Shown one piece after another: positions 1-8,135 of a stretch of DNA of 64,000 nt (the first letter of the stretch is position 1; each line of letters starts with the position of its first letter). The position numbers and the translations under genes are program-made. The notes under the pieces were generated by a model. That model saw nothing but the letters and a program-made list of their open reading frames with translations, ran no database searches and had not been told where the DNA came from. The stretch is from positions 124,001 to 188,000 of the forward strand of contig CANPYK010000001.1 in NCBI GenBank assembly GCA_947588605.1. The letters are read 5' to 3'. Source of the DNA: an uncultured Oscillospiraceae bacterium (GTDB lineage: Bacteria > Bacillota > Clostridia > Oscillospirales > Oscillospiraceae).

Positions 1-275
1 CCGGCTCCGAGGAGACGGTCCCCTGTGAGCTTCTTTTGATCGCGGCGGGCTTTCTGGGCACGGAGAGCTACATCCCCGAGGCCTTCGGGGTGGACACCGA
101 CGCCCGTGGCAACATCGCCACGGCGGAGGGCTCCTACCGCGCGTCCGTCCCCAAGATCTTCGCCGCCGGCGACACCCGTCGGGGCCAGTCCCTGGTGGTC
201 CACGCCATCGCCGAGGGCCGCGGCGCGGCCAGAGAGGTGGACGAATTTTTAATGGGCTACACAAATTTAACATAA
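1..275 (+). CDS. gltD: Glutamate synthase small (beta) subunit, C-terminal fragment
   Basis: The reading frame is open from the left edge (first full codon at base 3), so only the last ~91 residues are present. They match the C-terminal FAD-binding part of NADPH-dependent glutamate synthase small subunits: an AAGFLG segment, a VPKIFAAGD(T)RRGQSLVV block (the family's FAD-contacting AAGD..RGQSLVV motif) and a final [12 protein letters not shown] helix. GltD passes electrons from NADPH to the GltB subunit for glutamate synthesis from glutamine and 2-oxoglutarate. The fragment could also belong to a close relative such as a GltD-like NfnB subunit. A nitrogen role fits the ammonium transporter that follows. 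Confidence 0.85.
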   Translation, partial: GSEETVPCELLLIAAGFLGTESYIPEAFGVDTDARGNIATAEGSYRASVPKIFAAGDTRRGQSLVVHAIAEGRGAAREVDEFLMGYTNLT

Positions 276-289
276 ATCATCCGGTTCAT

Positions 290-324
290 AAGAGCGACGG
301 TGCTTTTACCGCCGCTCTTTCTAT
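290..324 (+). terminator. Intrinsic terminator after gltD
   Basis: A hairpin with ~12-bp arms (AAGAGCGACGGT with ACCGCCGCTCTT, one mismatch) is followed by TTTCTATA. It ends the gltD transcript and separates it from the transporter gene. Confidence 0.7.
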
Positions 325-390
325 ATATCCGAATCCCGCCGCAAAGGTAAGACGGCCTTCGGAAATTCCAAATTTCAGGAGGAAACTACA

Positions 391-2091
391 ATGGATATGT
401 CTGTATGGTATCTGGTGGGCGCGGTGCTGGTCTTCTTCATGCAGGGCGGCTTCGCCATGGTGGAGACGGGCTTGACCCGGGCCAAAAACGCCGGCAACAT
501 CATCATGAAGAACCTGATGGACTTCTGCATCGGCACGGTGGTGTTCTCGCTCCTGGGCTACGGCATCATGATGGGCGAGCACGTCTTCTTCGGCCTCATC
601 GGCAAGCCCGACTGGCAGCTTTTCACCGACTTTGACGGCGCGGACTGGAGCAGCTTCGTCTTCCAGCTGGTGTTCTGCGCCACGGCGGCCACCATCGTGT
701 CCGGCTCCATGGCCGAGCGCACCAAGTTCTCCGCCTACTGCCTCTACTCCGGCGTCATCAGCCTCGTCATCTACCCCATCGAGGCCGGCTGGGCCTGGGG
801 CGGCGGCTGGCTTGCCGACCTTCACTTCATCGACTTTGCCGGCTCCGCCGTCATCCACATGGTGGGCGGCTGGACGGCCCTCATCGGCGCGTGGCTGGTG
901 GGCCCGCGCATCGGCAAGTATACAAAGGACAAGGACGGCAAGACCAAGGTCAACGCCATTCCCGGACACTCCATGACCCTGGCGGCGCTGGGCGTCTTCA
1001 TGCTGTGGTTTGCCTGGTACGGCTTCAACGCCGCGGCGGCGGAGGATGTCACGGAGATGGCCCAGATCCTGGGCACCACCACCATCGCCCCCGCCGTGGC
1101 CACGGTGGTCTGCATGTGCTATACCTGGCTGCGCACCGGCAAGCCTGACGTCTCCATGTGCCTCAACGCCTCCCTCGCGGGCCTCGTGGCCGTCACCGCC
1201 GGGTGCGCCAGCGTGGACGCCATCGGCGCGGCGGTCATCGGCGCCGTCTCCGGCGTGCTGGTGGTGGAGTCCGTCAACTTCATCGACCAGAAGGTGAAGA
1301 TTGATGACCCGGTGGGCGCCTTCTCCGTCCACGGCGTCCACGGCCTGTGGGGCACGCTGGCGGTGGGCCTCTTCGCCTGCAACGAGAAGTACGGCACAAA
1401 GGGCCTCTTCTACGGCGGAGGCTTTAGGCAGCTGGGCGTCCAGTGTCTCGGCATCGTCTGCATCCTCGCCTGGACAGTCGTCATGATGTTCATTGTCTTC
1501 AAGCTCATCGGCAAATGCACCCACGGCCTGCGCGTCAGCCCCGAGGAGGAGATCGAGGGCCTGGATATCGCCGAGCACGGCTTAGTCTCCGCTTACGCCG
1601 ACTTCGTCACGCCTCAGAACCTCTCCGTCTACGCCCTGGCCGCCTCCACCGTCCCCGGCGAGGCTGTGCAGGAGGCCGACGGCAAGGTCCCCGTGGAGGC
1701 CGCCGTCCCTGTCTACGGCCGCAAGAGCGACTCCAAGCCCGGTGAGAAGATCACCAAGGTGGAGATCATCATGAACATGAACCGCTTCGAGCCTCTGAAG
1801 AACGCCCTGGAGGACATCGGCGTCACGGGCATGACCGTCACCAACGTCATGGGCTGCGGCATCCAGAAGGGCCACACCCGCTACTACCGCGGCGTTCCCG
1901 TGGAGATCCAGCTCCTGCCCAAGGTCCAGGTGGACATCGTCGTCTCCAAGGTCCCCGTCAGCGACGTCATCCACACCGCCCGCAAGGTCCTCTACACCGG
2001 CAACATCGGCGACGGAAAGATCTTCCTCTACGATGTGGAGAACGTGGTCAAGGTCCGCACCGGCGAAGAGGGGTACGACGCCCTTCAATAA
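391..2091 (+). CDS. amt: Ammonium transporter fused to a C-terminal PII (GlnB/GlnK) domain
   Basis: Residues ~1-400 form an Amt/Rh ammonium channel: repeated membrane helices, pore twin histidines at about H156 (AVIHMVGGW) and H314 (FSVHGVHGLWG), and the AERTKF and GFNAAAA signatures. Residues ~454-566 are a full PII domain: KVEIIMNMNRFEPLKNAL start, T-loop region GCGIQKGHTRYYRGVP, LPKVQVDIVV core and a terminal VRTGEEGYDA matching the PII RTGE.G.DA signature. PII proteins sense ATP/ADP and 2-oxoglutarate and block Amt channels by inserting the T-loop; here regulator and channel are one chain joined by a ~50-residue linker. The ATG start has GGAGG 9 bases upstream. At 566 aa it is ~130 aa longer than a plain Amt. 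Confidence 0.93.
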   Translation: MDMSVWYLVGAVLVFFMQGGFAMVETGLTRAKNAGNIIMKNLMDFCIGTVVFSLLGYGIMMGEHVFFGLIGKPDWQLFTDFDGADWSSFVFQLVFCATAATIVSGSMAERTKFSAYCLYSGVISLVIYPIEAGWAWGGGWLADLHFIDFAGSAVIHMVGGWTALIGAWLVGPRIGKYTKDKDGKTKVNAIPGHSMTLAALGVFMLWFAWYGFNAAAAEDVTEMAQILGTTTIAPAVATVVCMCYTWLRTGKPDVSMCLNASLAGLVAVTAGCASVDAIGAAVIGAVSGVLVVESVNFIDQKVKIDDPVGAFSVHGVHGLWGTLAVGLFACNEKYGTKGLFYGGGFRQLGVQCLGIVCILAWTVVMMFIVFKLIGKCTHGLRVSPEEEIEGLDIAEHGLVSAYADFVTPQNLSVYALAASTVPGEAVQEADGKVPVEAAVPVYGRKSDSKPGEKITKVEIIMNMNRFEPLKNALEDIGVTGMTVTNVMGCGIQKGHTRYYRGVPVEIQLLPKVQVDIVVSKVPVSDVIHTARKVLYTGNIGDGKIFLYDVENVVKVRTGEEGYDALQ

Positions 2092-2096
2092 ACCGC

Positions 2097-2605
2097 GGTT
2101 CCCTCGACCTCCCCCACGGGGGAGGTGGCGCGCAGCGCCGGAAGGGTCCGCCGCGCGTCACCACCCCTGCCGCTTCGCGGCTGTCCCCTCCGTGGGAGGG
2201 GCAAAAGGGAGTGCGCAGGTAGTCTTGCCCCTCCAACGGAGGGGTGGCGCGAAGCGCCGGGGTGGTGCCGCAATCCGTAAACGCACAGCGGCAAGGAAAT
2301 CGCACCCGCCCCCGACTCAGAGCCCTCCCCGCGGGGCGGGGAGGGGGAGGGGTGAGGTGGGAGCCGAAGGGCTGCAACCGGTTTTAATGAACGCACGCAC
2401 CTCATCCGGCGCCTGCGGGCGCCACCTTCCCCACTTTGTGGGGAAGGCTAAGACGAGGGACGAGGGCTCGAATACCCCGCCGCTGCGGCGGCGCCCCTTT
2501 TTCCGAAAAAGGGGTCGGGGGAACAAGGATGCGGCGCAAAACCTTTTTAAGCCCCCTCCTCGTAGGAGGGGGGCAGGGGGCAGCGAACGTTGGATAACAG
2601 AGCGG
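2097..2605. repeat. Mosaic intergenic repeat R1, copy A
   Basis: A gene-free gap between converging amt and pyk, made of short inverted-repeat modules: CCTCCCCC/GGGGGAGG arms, GGCGCGAAGCGCC, a GAGCCCTCCCCG block, the CATCCGGCGCCTGCGGGCGCC block with a following TTCCCCACTTTGTGGGGAA hairpin, and CCCCTTTTTCCGAAAAAGGGG. The same modules recur near 5840, 9920, 14700, 17780 and 37610. Open frames crossing it are low-complexity Pro/Arg/Gly and are not genes. Confidence 0.85.
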
Positions 2606-2609
2606 CATC

Positions 2610-2656
2610 AAAAAAACGCCCACCCCCGGCCCTGTTTTGGGGCTTGGGGGTGGGCG
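2610..2656 (-). terminator. Intrinsic terminator of pyk
   Basis: On the minus strand a ~15-bp GC stem (CGCCCACCCCC arm against GGGGGTGGGCG) is followed directly by seven T, 17 bases after the pyk stop. Confidence 0.9.
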
Positions 2657-2672
2657 CGAACTATTGGTTCCT

Positions 2673-4085
2673 TTATACCGTCTCGATCTTAATGAGATTC
2701 GTGTTCCCGCTCTTGCCGGTGGAGGCGCCGCCGGTGATGACGACGCGGTCGCCGGTCTGGATGGGGAAGGCGCCCCGCACAAGGCGCGTGGCCATGTAGA
2801 AGAGGACCTCGGTGGACTCGTACTGCTCGGCCAGGGCGGGGGTGACGCCCCAGGAGAGGTTCAGCTTGCGCCAGCTCTTCTCGTCGGTGGTGACGCCCAG
2901 GATGTCCACGGGGCAGCGGAAGCGCGAGACCATGCGGACGGTCTTGCCGGAGAGGGAGCAGACGGCGATGGCCTTGGCGTCCACGTCGATGGCCATGCCG
3001 CAGGTGGCGTGGGAGATGGCGTCCACGGTGCTGTGGATCTGGAAGTTGAAGTTGTGGAACTGCTCCACGAAGTTGATGCCCCGCTCGGCCTCCTCGGCGA
3101 TGCGGCTCATCGTCTCCACCACCAGCACCGGGTGCTTGCCGGAGGCCGTCTCGCCGGAGAGCATGATGGCAGAGGTGCCGTCGTAGACGGCGTTGGCCAC
3201 GTCGGAGATCTCCGCGCGGGTGGGCCGGGGCTTTTCAATCATGGACTCCAGCATCTCGGTAGCCGTGATGACCATCTTGCCCAAAAGGCGGCACTTCATG
3301 ATGAGGTGCTTCTGGATGCCGGGCAGCTCCTCGAAGGGGATCTCCACGCCCAAGTCGCCGCGGGCGACCATGATGCCGTCGCACTCATCGCAGATCTCCT
3401 CGATGTTGTCCACGCCGGCGCGGTTTTCGATCTTGGCGATGAGGTCGATGCCCTTGACGTTGTGCTCGGCCAGGAGCGCCTTGATGTCCCGGATGTTCTG
3501 GGCCTCGGACACGAAGGAGCAGGCGATGAAGTCCACGTCGTTGGCCACGCCGAAGAGGATGTCCGCCTTGTCCTGCTCGGAGAGGTAGACCTGCTTGAGG
3601 ACCTTGCCGGGGAAGGCCATGGACTTGCGGTCGGAGAGGATGCCGCCCACCTCCACCACCGTCTTGACCTCTTTTTTGGTGGTGCCGGTGACCCGGAAGG
3701 TCATGAGGCCGTTGTTCAAAAGGATGATGTCGCCCACGGCCATCTCCTGGGGAAGCCCGGCGTAGCTCACGGAGACGCGCTGCTGGTCGCCTACGATCTC
3801 CTCGGTGGTGAAGGTGAACTCGTCGCCTTCCTTGAGCTCCACCTTGCCGCCCTCAAAGGTGCGGATGCGGTACTCCGGGCCCTTGGTGTCCAGCATGATG
3901 GCGATGGGGAGATTCAGCTTCTCCCGGACCTTCTTGATGAGGTCGATGGTGACCTGGTGGCTCTCATGGGTGCCGTGGGAGAAGTTGAGGCGCGCCACGT
4001 TCATGCCGGCAAGGCACATTTTGGTGAGCGTCTCCTCGTTGGCGCAGGCGGGACCGATGGTGCAGACGATCTTTGTTTTTCTCAT
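2673..4085 (-). CDS. pyk: Pyruvate kinase
   Basis: 470 aa. Converts phosphoenolpyruvate and ADP to pyruvate and ATP in the last step of glycolysis. The N-terminus MRKTKIVCTIGPA, the NFSHG motif, MLDTKGPE, the IAKIENRAGVDNIEEI active-site segment, MVARGDLGVE and the ATEMLESMI stretch followed by PTRAEISDVANA are all typical. The chain ends after the C-terminal allosteric domain and has no extra PEP-utiliser domain of the kind seen in Bacillus. I chose the ATG at 4085 because the family begins at MRKTK and a GGGGAG site precedes it; an in-frame ATG at 4130 would add 15 unrelated residues. It has its own promoter and terminator. Confidence 0.96.
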   Translation of the reverse strand: MRKTKIVCTIGPACANEETLTKMCLAGMNVARLNFSHGTHESHQVTIDLIKKVREKLNLPIAIMLDTKGPEYRIRTFEGGKVELKEGDEFTFTTEEIVGDQQRVSVSYAGLPQEMAVGDIILLNNGLMTFRVTGTTKKEVKTVVEVGGILSDRKSMAFPGKVLKQVYLSEQDKADILFGVANDVDFIACSFVSEAQNIRDIKALLAEHNVKGIDLIAKIENRAGVDNIEEICDECDGIMVARGDLGVEIPFEELPGIQKHLIMKCRLLGKMVITATEMLESMIEKPRPTRAEISDVANAVYDGTSAIMLSGETASGKHPVLVVETMSRIAEEAERGINFVEQFHNFNFQIHSTVDAISHATCGMAIDVDAKAIAVCSLSGKTVRMVSRFRCPVDILGVTTDEKSWRKLNLSWGVTPALAEQYESTEVLFYMATRLVRGAFPIQTGDRVVITGGASTGKSGNTNLIKIETV

Positions 4086-4148
4086 GGGCTTGGCTCTCCC
4101 CTCGTATGTAAAAAATTTGGGCGGTAACAAACTGCCATAGATACCTCT

Positions 4149-4177
4149 ATTTTAGTAGCATTTCGCCCAAACGTCAA
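4149..4177 (-). promoter_or_regulatory. Promoter of pyk
   Basis: On the minus strand TTGACG (4172-4177), a 17-base spacer and TAAAAT (4149-4154) lie ~65 bases upstream of the pyk start. Confidence 0.75.
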
Positions 4178-4206
4178 GGGAAATCCTCCCGTCAAAACGT
4201 CAAAAT

Positions 4207-4815
4207 TTACAAATCCTCCCGCCGCTCGGCGGTGACGCAGGAGATCTCGAAGGCCGTTTTCTCCACGGGCACGTCGTCCTCCAGCTTGATGTAGGCCCGG
4301 GACTGGAGCCGCCCGGTGACGGACACCTCCGCTCCCACGGGCCAGGCGGCGGCGCGCCGCGCCACCGCGCCCCAGGCGATGCAGGGGATGTAGTCGGAGC
4401 GCTGGAAGGCGCGGGGGACGGCCAGCATCATGTCGCTGATCTCCCGGCCCATGGGCGTCCGGCGCAGGCTGGGGGCGCGGCACAGCGTGCCCGTGAGGGC
4501 CACGGCGTTGTCGAAGTCCTCTTCGGTGAAGGACAGCTCCCGCGCCAGCACCGTGATCACCAGCCTCGGCCCCACGCCGGAGCGGTTGTTGTAGGAGCGG
4601 ACCTCGCCCAAGACCAGAAGGCGCGGCGCGGTCTCCACCTCCAGCCGGTCCATGAGCGCCTCGCTCACCAGGATATTCAGGGTGTCCTCGGTGCCGGACA
4701 GACGCCGCACCGCCAGGGGAAACCGGTAGTAGACGCCGTCCCGGCCCGTGTGGGAATAAACGGGCCGTCCCGCCAGGACCCCGCAAAGCCTCACCGTATC
4801 GTTTGCTCTGTCCAT
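4207..4815 (-). CDS. SSB-like protein with two OB-fold halves
   Basis: 202 aa. The N-terminal half (NDTVRLCGVLAGRPVYSHTGRDGVYYRFPLAV) and the C-terminal half (DNAVALTGTLCRAPSLRRTPMGREISDMMLAVPR) each start with the 'VxLxGxLxxxPxxRxTxxGxxxxxFxLAV' pattern of single-stranded DNA-binding OB folds. It therefore appears to be two tandem SSB/PriB-type OB domains in one chain, without the acidic DDDIPF tail of the main SSB. It may bind single-stranded DNA in repair or recombination; the exact role is unknown. GAGGAG lies just upstream of the ATG. It is not the housekeeping ssb, which normally sits between rpsF and rpsR. Confidence 0.7.
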   Translation of the reverse strand: MDRANDTVRLCGVLAGRPVYSHTGRDGVYYRFPLAVRRLSGTEDTLNILVSEALMDRLEVETAPRLLVLGEVRSYNNRSGVGPRLVITVLARELSFTEEDFDNAVALTGTLCRAPSLRRTPMGREISDMMLAVPRAFQRSDYIPCIAWGAVARRAAAWPVGAEVSVTGRLQSRAYIKLEDDVPVEKTAFEISCVTAERREDL

Positions 4816-4904
4816 ATTGATCTCCTCGCCCTCGGCTGATTTCGTTCACATGGCGAGTATATGTCCGGGATGCAAAAGTTAGAATAACCTTAAGAAATTC
4901 GCGG

Positions 4905-4933
4905 TTGGCAAACGGGGAAAAGCGTGCTATACT
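4905..4933 (+). promoter_or_regulatory. Promoter of the DUF368 gene
   Basis: TTGGCA (4905-4910), 17-base spacer, TATACT (4928-4933). An in-frame ATG at 4934 touches the -10 box and so cannot be in a normal transcript; this supports the start at 4985. Confidence 0.8.
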
Positions 4934-4984
4934 ATGGGGCTGTGGGATAGCATCCGAAAACACGAAAAGCTTAAGGGGAACCTT

Positions 4985-5827
4985 ATGGAGCATACAGAAA
5001 GAACAAAAAAGAGCCTGTCGGCCCGGGGGAATTTCTTCCTTCTCCTGGCGGTGGGGGTGGTCATCGGCGTCGGCGGCATCCTGCCGGGGGTGTCCGGGGC
5101 CGTGCTGGCGGTGAGTCTGGGGCTCTATAAGCCCATGCTGGACGCCATCGCCGGGTTTTTCAAGGCGCCAAAGAAGAATTTTCTTTTCCTTCTGCCCATC
5201 GGTCTCGGCGCGGCGCTGGGCTTTCTCGTGGTCGCCGTGGCGCTGAACGGCCTTCTGGAGCGGTGGGAGGCCCAGGTGGTCTGGCTGTTCATCGGCCTTG
5301 TGGCCGGGGGCATCCCCTCCTTTTTGCGGGAGGCCAACGAACGGGGCTTCAAAAAGCGCTACCTTCTGATGACGGTTTTGGGCGCGGCCCTGGGGACAGC
5401 GCTGCTCCTTTTGGACAAGGACGTCCAGGAAACGCAGAATGTGACGCGGCTTTTGCCCCTCCAGGCCCTGGCCGCCGGGGCCATCGTCTCCGTGGGGGCC
5501 GTCTTCCCCGGTGTGTCCACCGCCTTCATCCTCATGTACCTGGGCTGGTATAAGGCCATGATGGACGCCTTCTCCTCAGTACAGGTGAGCACCGTCCTCT
5601 TCGTCGGCCTGGGCGCGGGCGCCTGCTTCCTCTTGACGGTCAAATTCGCCCGCTGGCTCTTCGACCGCTTCCACGGCTGGGCCTACTACACGGTCCTGGG
5701 CTTCCTCCTGGTCTCCGCCCTCCTCATCATCCCGCCCATCACCTGGTCCCTCGCCCTCCTCGTCGATCTCCTCATCGCCCTCGCCGGCGCCGCGGGCGCG
5801 TATTTGCTGGGGAGGATCAATTTGTAA
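4985..5827 (+). CDS. DUF368 family membrane protein (candidate undecaprenyl-phosphate translocase, PopT type)
   Basis: 280 aa with ~8 hydrophobic segments. The hallmark is a duplicated half: GVGGILPGVSGAVLAVSLGLYKPMLDAI near the N-terminus and SVGAVFPGVSTAFILMYLGWYKAMMDAF in the second half, i.e. two copies of a PGVS-x-A loop, which defines DUF368. Members of this family (PopT) have been shown to recycle undecaprenyl phosphate across the cytoplasmic membrane for wall synthesis; assigning that substrate here is by family only. The start at 4985 follows AAGGGGAA and fits the upstream promoter. It stands alone, separated from the next operon by repeat DNA. Confidence 0.85.
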   Translation: MEHTERTKKSLSARGNFFLLLAVGVVIGVGGILPGVSGAVLAVSLGLYKPMLDAIAGFFKAPKKNFLFLLPIGLGAALGFLVVAVALNGLLERWEAQVVWLFIGLVAGGIPSFLREANERGFKKRYLLMTVLGAALGTALLLLDKDVQETQNVTRLLPLQALAAGAIVSVGAVFPGVSTAFILMYLGWYKAMMDAFSSVQVSTVLFVGLGAGACFLLTVKFARWLFDRFHGWAYYTVLGFLLVSALLIIPPITWSLALLVDLLIALAGAAGAYLLGRINL

Positions 5828-5837
5828 AAGGCCGGCC

Positions 5838-6012
5838 TCCCCCGCGGGGGAGGTCGTTTTTTTTGCCCACCTCCGATTAAGAGCCCTCCCCGCAGGGCGG
5901 GGAGGGGCAGGGGTGAGGTGGGAGCCGAAGGACTTTGAGCGGTTTCGATGAACGCACTCACCTCATCCGGCGCCTGCGGGCGCCACCTTCCCCGCCCTGC
6001 GGGGAAGGCTAA
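5838..6012. repeat. Mosaic intergenic repeat R1, copy B (short)
   Basis: Contains the GAGCCCTCCCCGCAGGGCGG block, the GGTGAGGTGGGAGCCGAAGG block and the CTCATCCGGCGCCTGCGGG module with a CCTTCCCCGCCCTGCGGGGAAGG hairpin. This variant lacks the CCCCTTTTTCCG... modules seen in the longer copies. Confidence 0.8.
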
Positions 6013-6013
6013 G

Positions 6014-6066
6014 ACGGGGGAACCCTTCAGTCACGGCCGAAGGCCGTGACTGAAGGGTTCCCCCGT
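6014..6066. repeat. Perfect 25-bp inverted repeat with 3-base loop
   Basis: Arms 6014-6038 and 6042-6066 are exact reverse complements around GAA, giving a 53-base hairpin. No T-run follows on either strand, so it is not a standard terminator. Its CCCTTCAGTCACGGCC core recurs near 28028 inside the ribosomal operon. Confidence 0.9.
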
Positions 6067-6168
6067 CCCCGGACTTTACGCAAATTTAACATAATTATGA
6101 TTTCCCTTTTAACCTTGGCTGGTGTATAGTACACTTGTGATTATCTGTTGCCGGGAGGAGGGCGCTTC

Positions 6169-6834
6169 TTGATCTTTTTGCTGGAGGACGACGGGACGAT
6201 CCGCAACTTTGTGGAATACGCCCTCAACGGCGCGGGGCTGGAGACGCGGGGGTTCGAGAGGCCCTCGGAGTTCTGGCGGGCGGCGGAGAGGGAGACGCCG
6301 CGCCTTATTTTGCTGGACATCATGCTCCCGGAGGAGGACGGGCTGGAGATCTTGAAAAAGCTGCGCGCCCGCCGGGAGACGAGGAAGACCCCGGTGATCA
6401 TGCTCACGGCCCGGGGGACCGAGTACGACAAGGTCCTGGGGCTGGATAACGGGGCGGACGACTACATCGCCAAGCCCTTTGGCATCATGGAGCTCATGAG
6501 CCGCGTCCGGGCGCTGTTGCGCCGGACGGAGGAGGGCGTCCCGGAGGACGTGGTCCTCGGCGATCTGCGCCTCTCCCCGGCGGGACACCGGGTGACGGTG
6601 GAGGGCGAGGACGTGGCGCTGACCAACAAGGAATTTGAGCTGCTGCGCCTCCTGCTCACAAAGCCGGGGTCGGTCTTCCCCCGGGAAAAGATCGTGAGCG
6701 AGGTCTGGGGCGCGGACTTTGACGGCGAGAGCCGGACGCTGGACGTCCACATTCGCACCCTCCGGGCCAAGCTGGGCCGGTGCGGGGACATGATCAGGAC
6801 GGTGCGGGGCGTCGGCTACAAGGCGGAGGTGTAA
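6169..6834 (+). CDS. OmpR/PhoB-family response regulator
   Basis: 221 aa. An N-terminal receiver domain (acidic pair in LEDDG, phospho-acceptor D50 in LILLDIMLPEEDG, conserved T in MLTARG, K in AKPFGIMEL) is joined to a C-terminal winged-helix DNA-binding domain (LTNKEFELLRLL, SRTLDVHIRTLRAKLG, IRTVRGVGYK). The TTG at 6169 is preferred: it follows GGGAGGAGGG at a normal distance and gives the standard IFLLEDD start, whereas a TTG at 6148 lies upstream of that site. It precedes its kinase gene by 2 bases. The kinase's PhoR-like layout and the adjoining Na/Pi transporter suggest phosphate control, but the ligand is not shown by sequence. Confidence 0.9.
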   Translation: MIFLLEDDGTIRNFVEYALNGAGLETRGFERPSEFWRAAERETPRLILLDIMLPEEDGLEILKKLRARRETRKTPVIMLTARGTEYDKVLGLDNGADDYIAKPFGIMELMSRVRALLRRTEEGVPEDVVLGDLRLSPAGHRVTVEGEDVALTNKEFELLRLLLTKPGSVFPREKIVSEVWGADFDGESRTLDVHIRTLRAKLGRCGDMIRTVRGVGYKAEV

Positions 6835-6836
6835 GC

Positions 6837-8132
6837 GTGAGAAAGAAAATTTTCTGGAGCATCCTTTCTGTGGCAATCTTAGGGCTGGGCCTGGCGCTGG
6901 GGGCGTATTTCAAGCTCCCCAAAACGGCGTTCATTGTCCTGGCGTGCCTGTTCGCGGCGGCCTCGGGGGCCTTCGCCAGCGTGGCGGCCAGCCTCATCGT
7001 CAAGCCCCTGCGGGATTTCGACCCGGCCAAGGGCGGGCCGCAGTATAAGGAGATGTCCCCCCTCATGGGCCGTCTCACCCGCCAGAGCCAGCTCATCGAC
7101 CTGCAAACGGCGGACTTAAAGCGCTCCCAGGAGGAGTTTCGCGCCATCACCGACTCCATGGCCGAGGGCTTCGTTCTCATTGACCCGGACATGAAGCTTT
7201 TAAGCTCCAACCCCGCCGCCCGGCGGCTCATGGGCGGCGAGGACCCCCGGGCCTCGGAGATCTTCCGCGCCGCCGCCCAGAAGGCCCTGGCCGGCGAGCA
7301 CAATGAGCGGAACATGGAGCTGGAGGGCCACGTTTATCAGATCCTGGCAAGCCCCGTGGAGACGGCGGGCCGCATCACCGGCGCCGTCATCGTCAGCCTC
7401 GACATCACCGAGAAGGCCCGGCGGGAGGCCATGCGCCACGACTTCTCCTCCAACGTCTCCCATGAGCTGCGCACCCCCCTCACCTCCATCTACGGCATCT
7501 CGGAGCTCATGATGAACGGCCTGGTGAAGCCCGAGGACGTGGCGGGATTTGCCAAGAACATCCACGACGAGTCCGGGCGGCTCATCGCCCTCATCAACGA
7601 CATCATCAAGCTCTCGGAGCTGGACGAGGGCGTTTTGCAGCTGGAGCGAAAGGACGTGGACCTGCTGGAGGTGGCCAAGAGCGTGGCCGACCGGCTGCGG
7701 CCCGTGGCGGCGGCGCGGGGGGTAGAGATCGCCGTCACCGGCAATCCCGCCGCCGTCTACGGCATCCCCTCGGTCATCGACGAGATGGTCTACAACCTGT
7801 GCGACAACGCCGTCAAATATAACGTGGAAAACGGCCGGGTGCTCCTGAGCTCCGCCACCATCGCCGGCCGCCCCGCCGTCGCCGTCTCGGATACCGGCAT
7901 CGGCATCCCCCGGGAGCACATCGACCGGGTGTTCGAGCGGTTCTACCGGGTGGACAAGAGCCACTCCAAGGCCATCGGCGGCACGGGCCTGGGCCTCAGT
8001 ATCGTCAAGCACGGCGCGGCGGTCCACGGGGCCGACGTGAACATCAAGAGCAACCCAGGCCGGGGGACGGTGGTCACCGTCACCTTCCCGGTCCAAAAGA
8101 AAGACGGTGCCGACGGGGCGGAGGGAGCGTAA
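6837..8132 (+). CDS. PhoR-like sensor histidine kinase
   Basis: 431 aa from a GTG with GGAGGT upstream. Two membrane segments (about residues 6-23 and 30-55) are separated by only a few residues, so almost nothing is exposed outside the cell. A PAS-like domain follows (EEFRAITDSMAEGFVLIDPDMKLLSSNPAA), then HisKA with phospho-acceptor H209 (NVSHELRTPLTSI), N-box (DNAVKYN), G1 (VSDTGIGIP) and G2 (GGTGLGLSIV). PhoR-type kinases with little external domain often sense through partner proteins such as a phosphate transporter and PhoU; a PhoU-like domain is present in the next gene product. Confidence 0.9.
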   Translation: MRKKIFWSILSVAILGLGLALGAYFKLPKTAFIVLACLFAAASGAFASVAASLIVKPLRDFDPAKGGPQYKEMSPLMGRLTRQSQLIDLQTADLKRSQEEFRAITDSMAEGFVLIDPDMKLLSSNPAARRLMGGEDPRASEIFRAAAQKALAGEHNERNMELEGHVYQILASPVETAGRITGAVIVSLDITEKARREAMRHDFSSNVSHELRTPLTSIYGISELMMNGLVKPEDVAGFAKNIHDESGRLIALINDIIKLSELDEGVLQLERKDVDLLEVAKSVADRLRPVAAARGVEIAVTGNPAAVYGIPSVIDEMVYNLCDNAVKYNVENGRVLLSSATIAGRPAVAVSDTGIGIPREHIDRVFERFYRVDKSHSKAIGGTGLGLSIVKHGAAVHGADVNIKSNPGRGTVVTVTFPVQKKDGADGAEGA

Positions 8133-8135
8133 GAT

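Noticed and set aside
2033-2692. Open frames running from genes into R1 repeat DNA
   Set aside because: Low-complexity Pro/Arg/Gly translations made by the repeat modules; they recur at every R1 copy and have no start signals.
4934-4984. Longer start for the DUF368 protein at 4934
   Set aside because: That ATG directly adjoins the -10 box of a good promoter, so it would not be transcribed normally; 4985 has a proper RBS.
6085-6130. Possible PHO-box (TTAACA-like repeats) before the two-component operon
   Set aside because: TTTAAC-like words occur at 6085 and 6107, but the 11-base repeat phase is not kept and a clear -35 is lacking; too weak to call.
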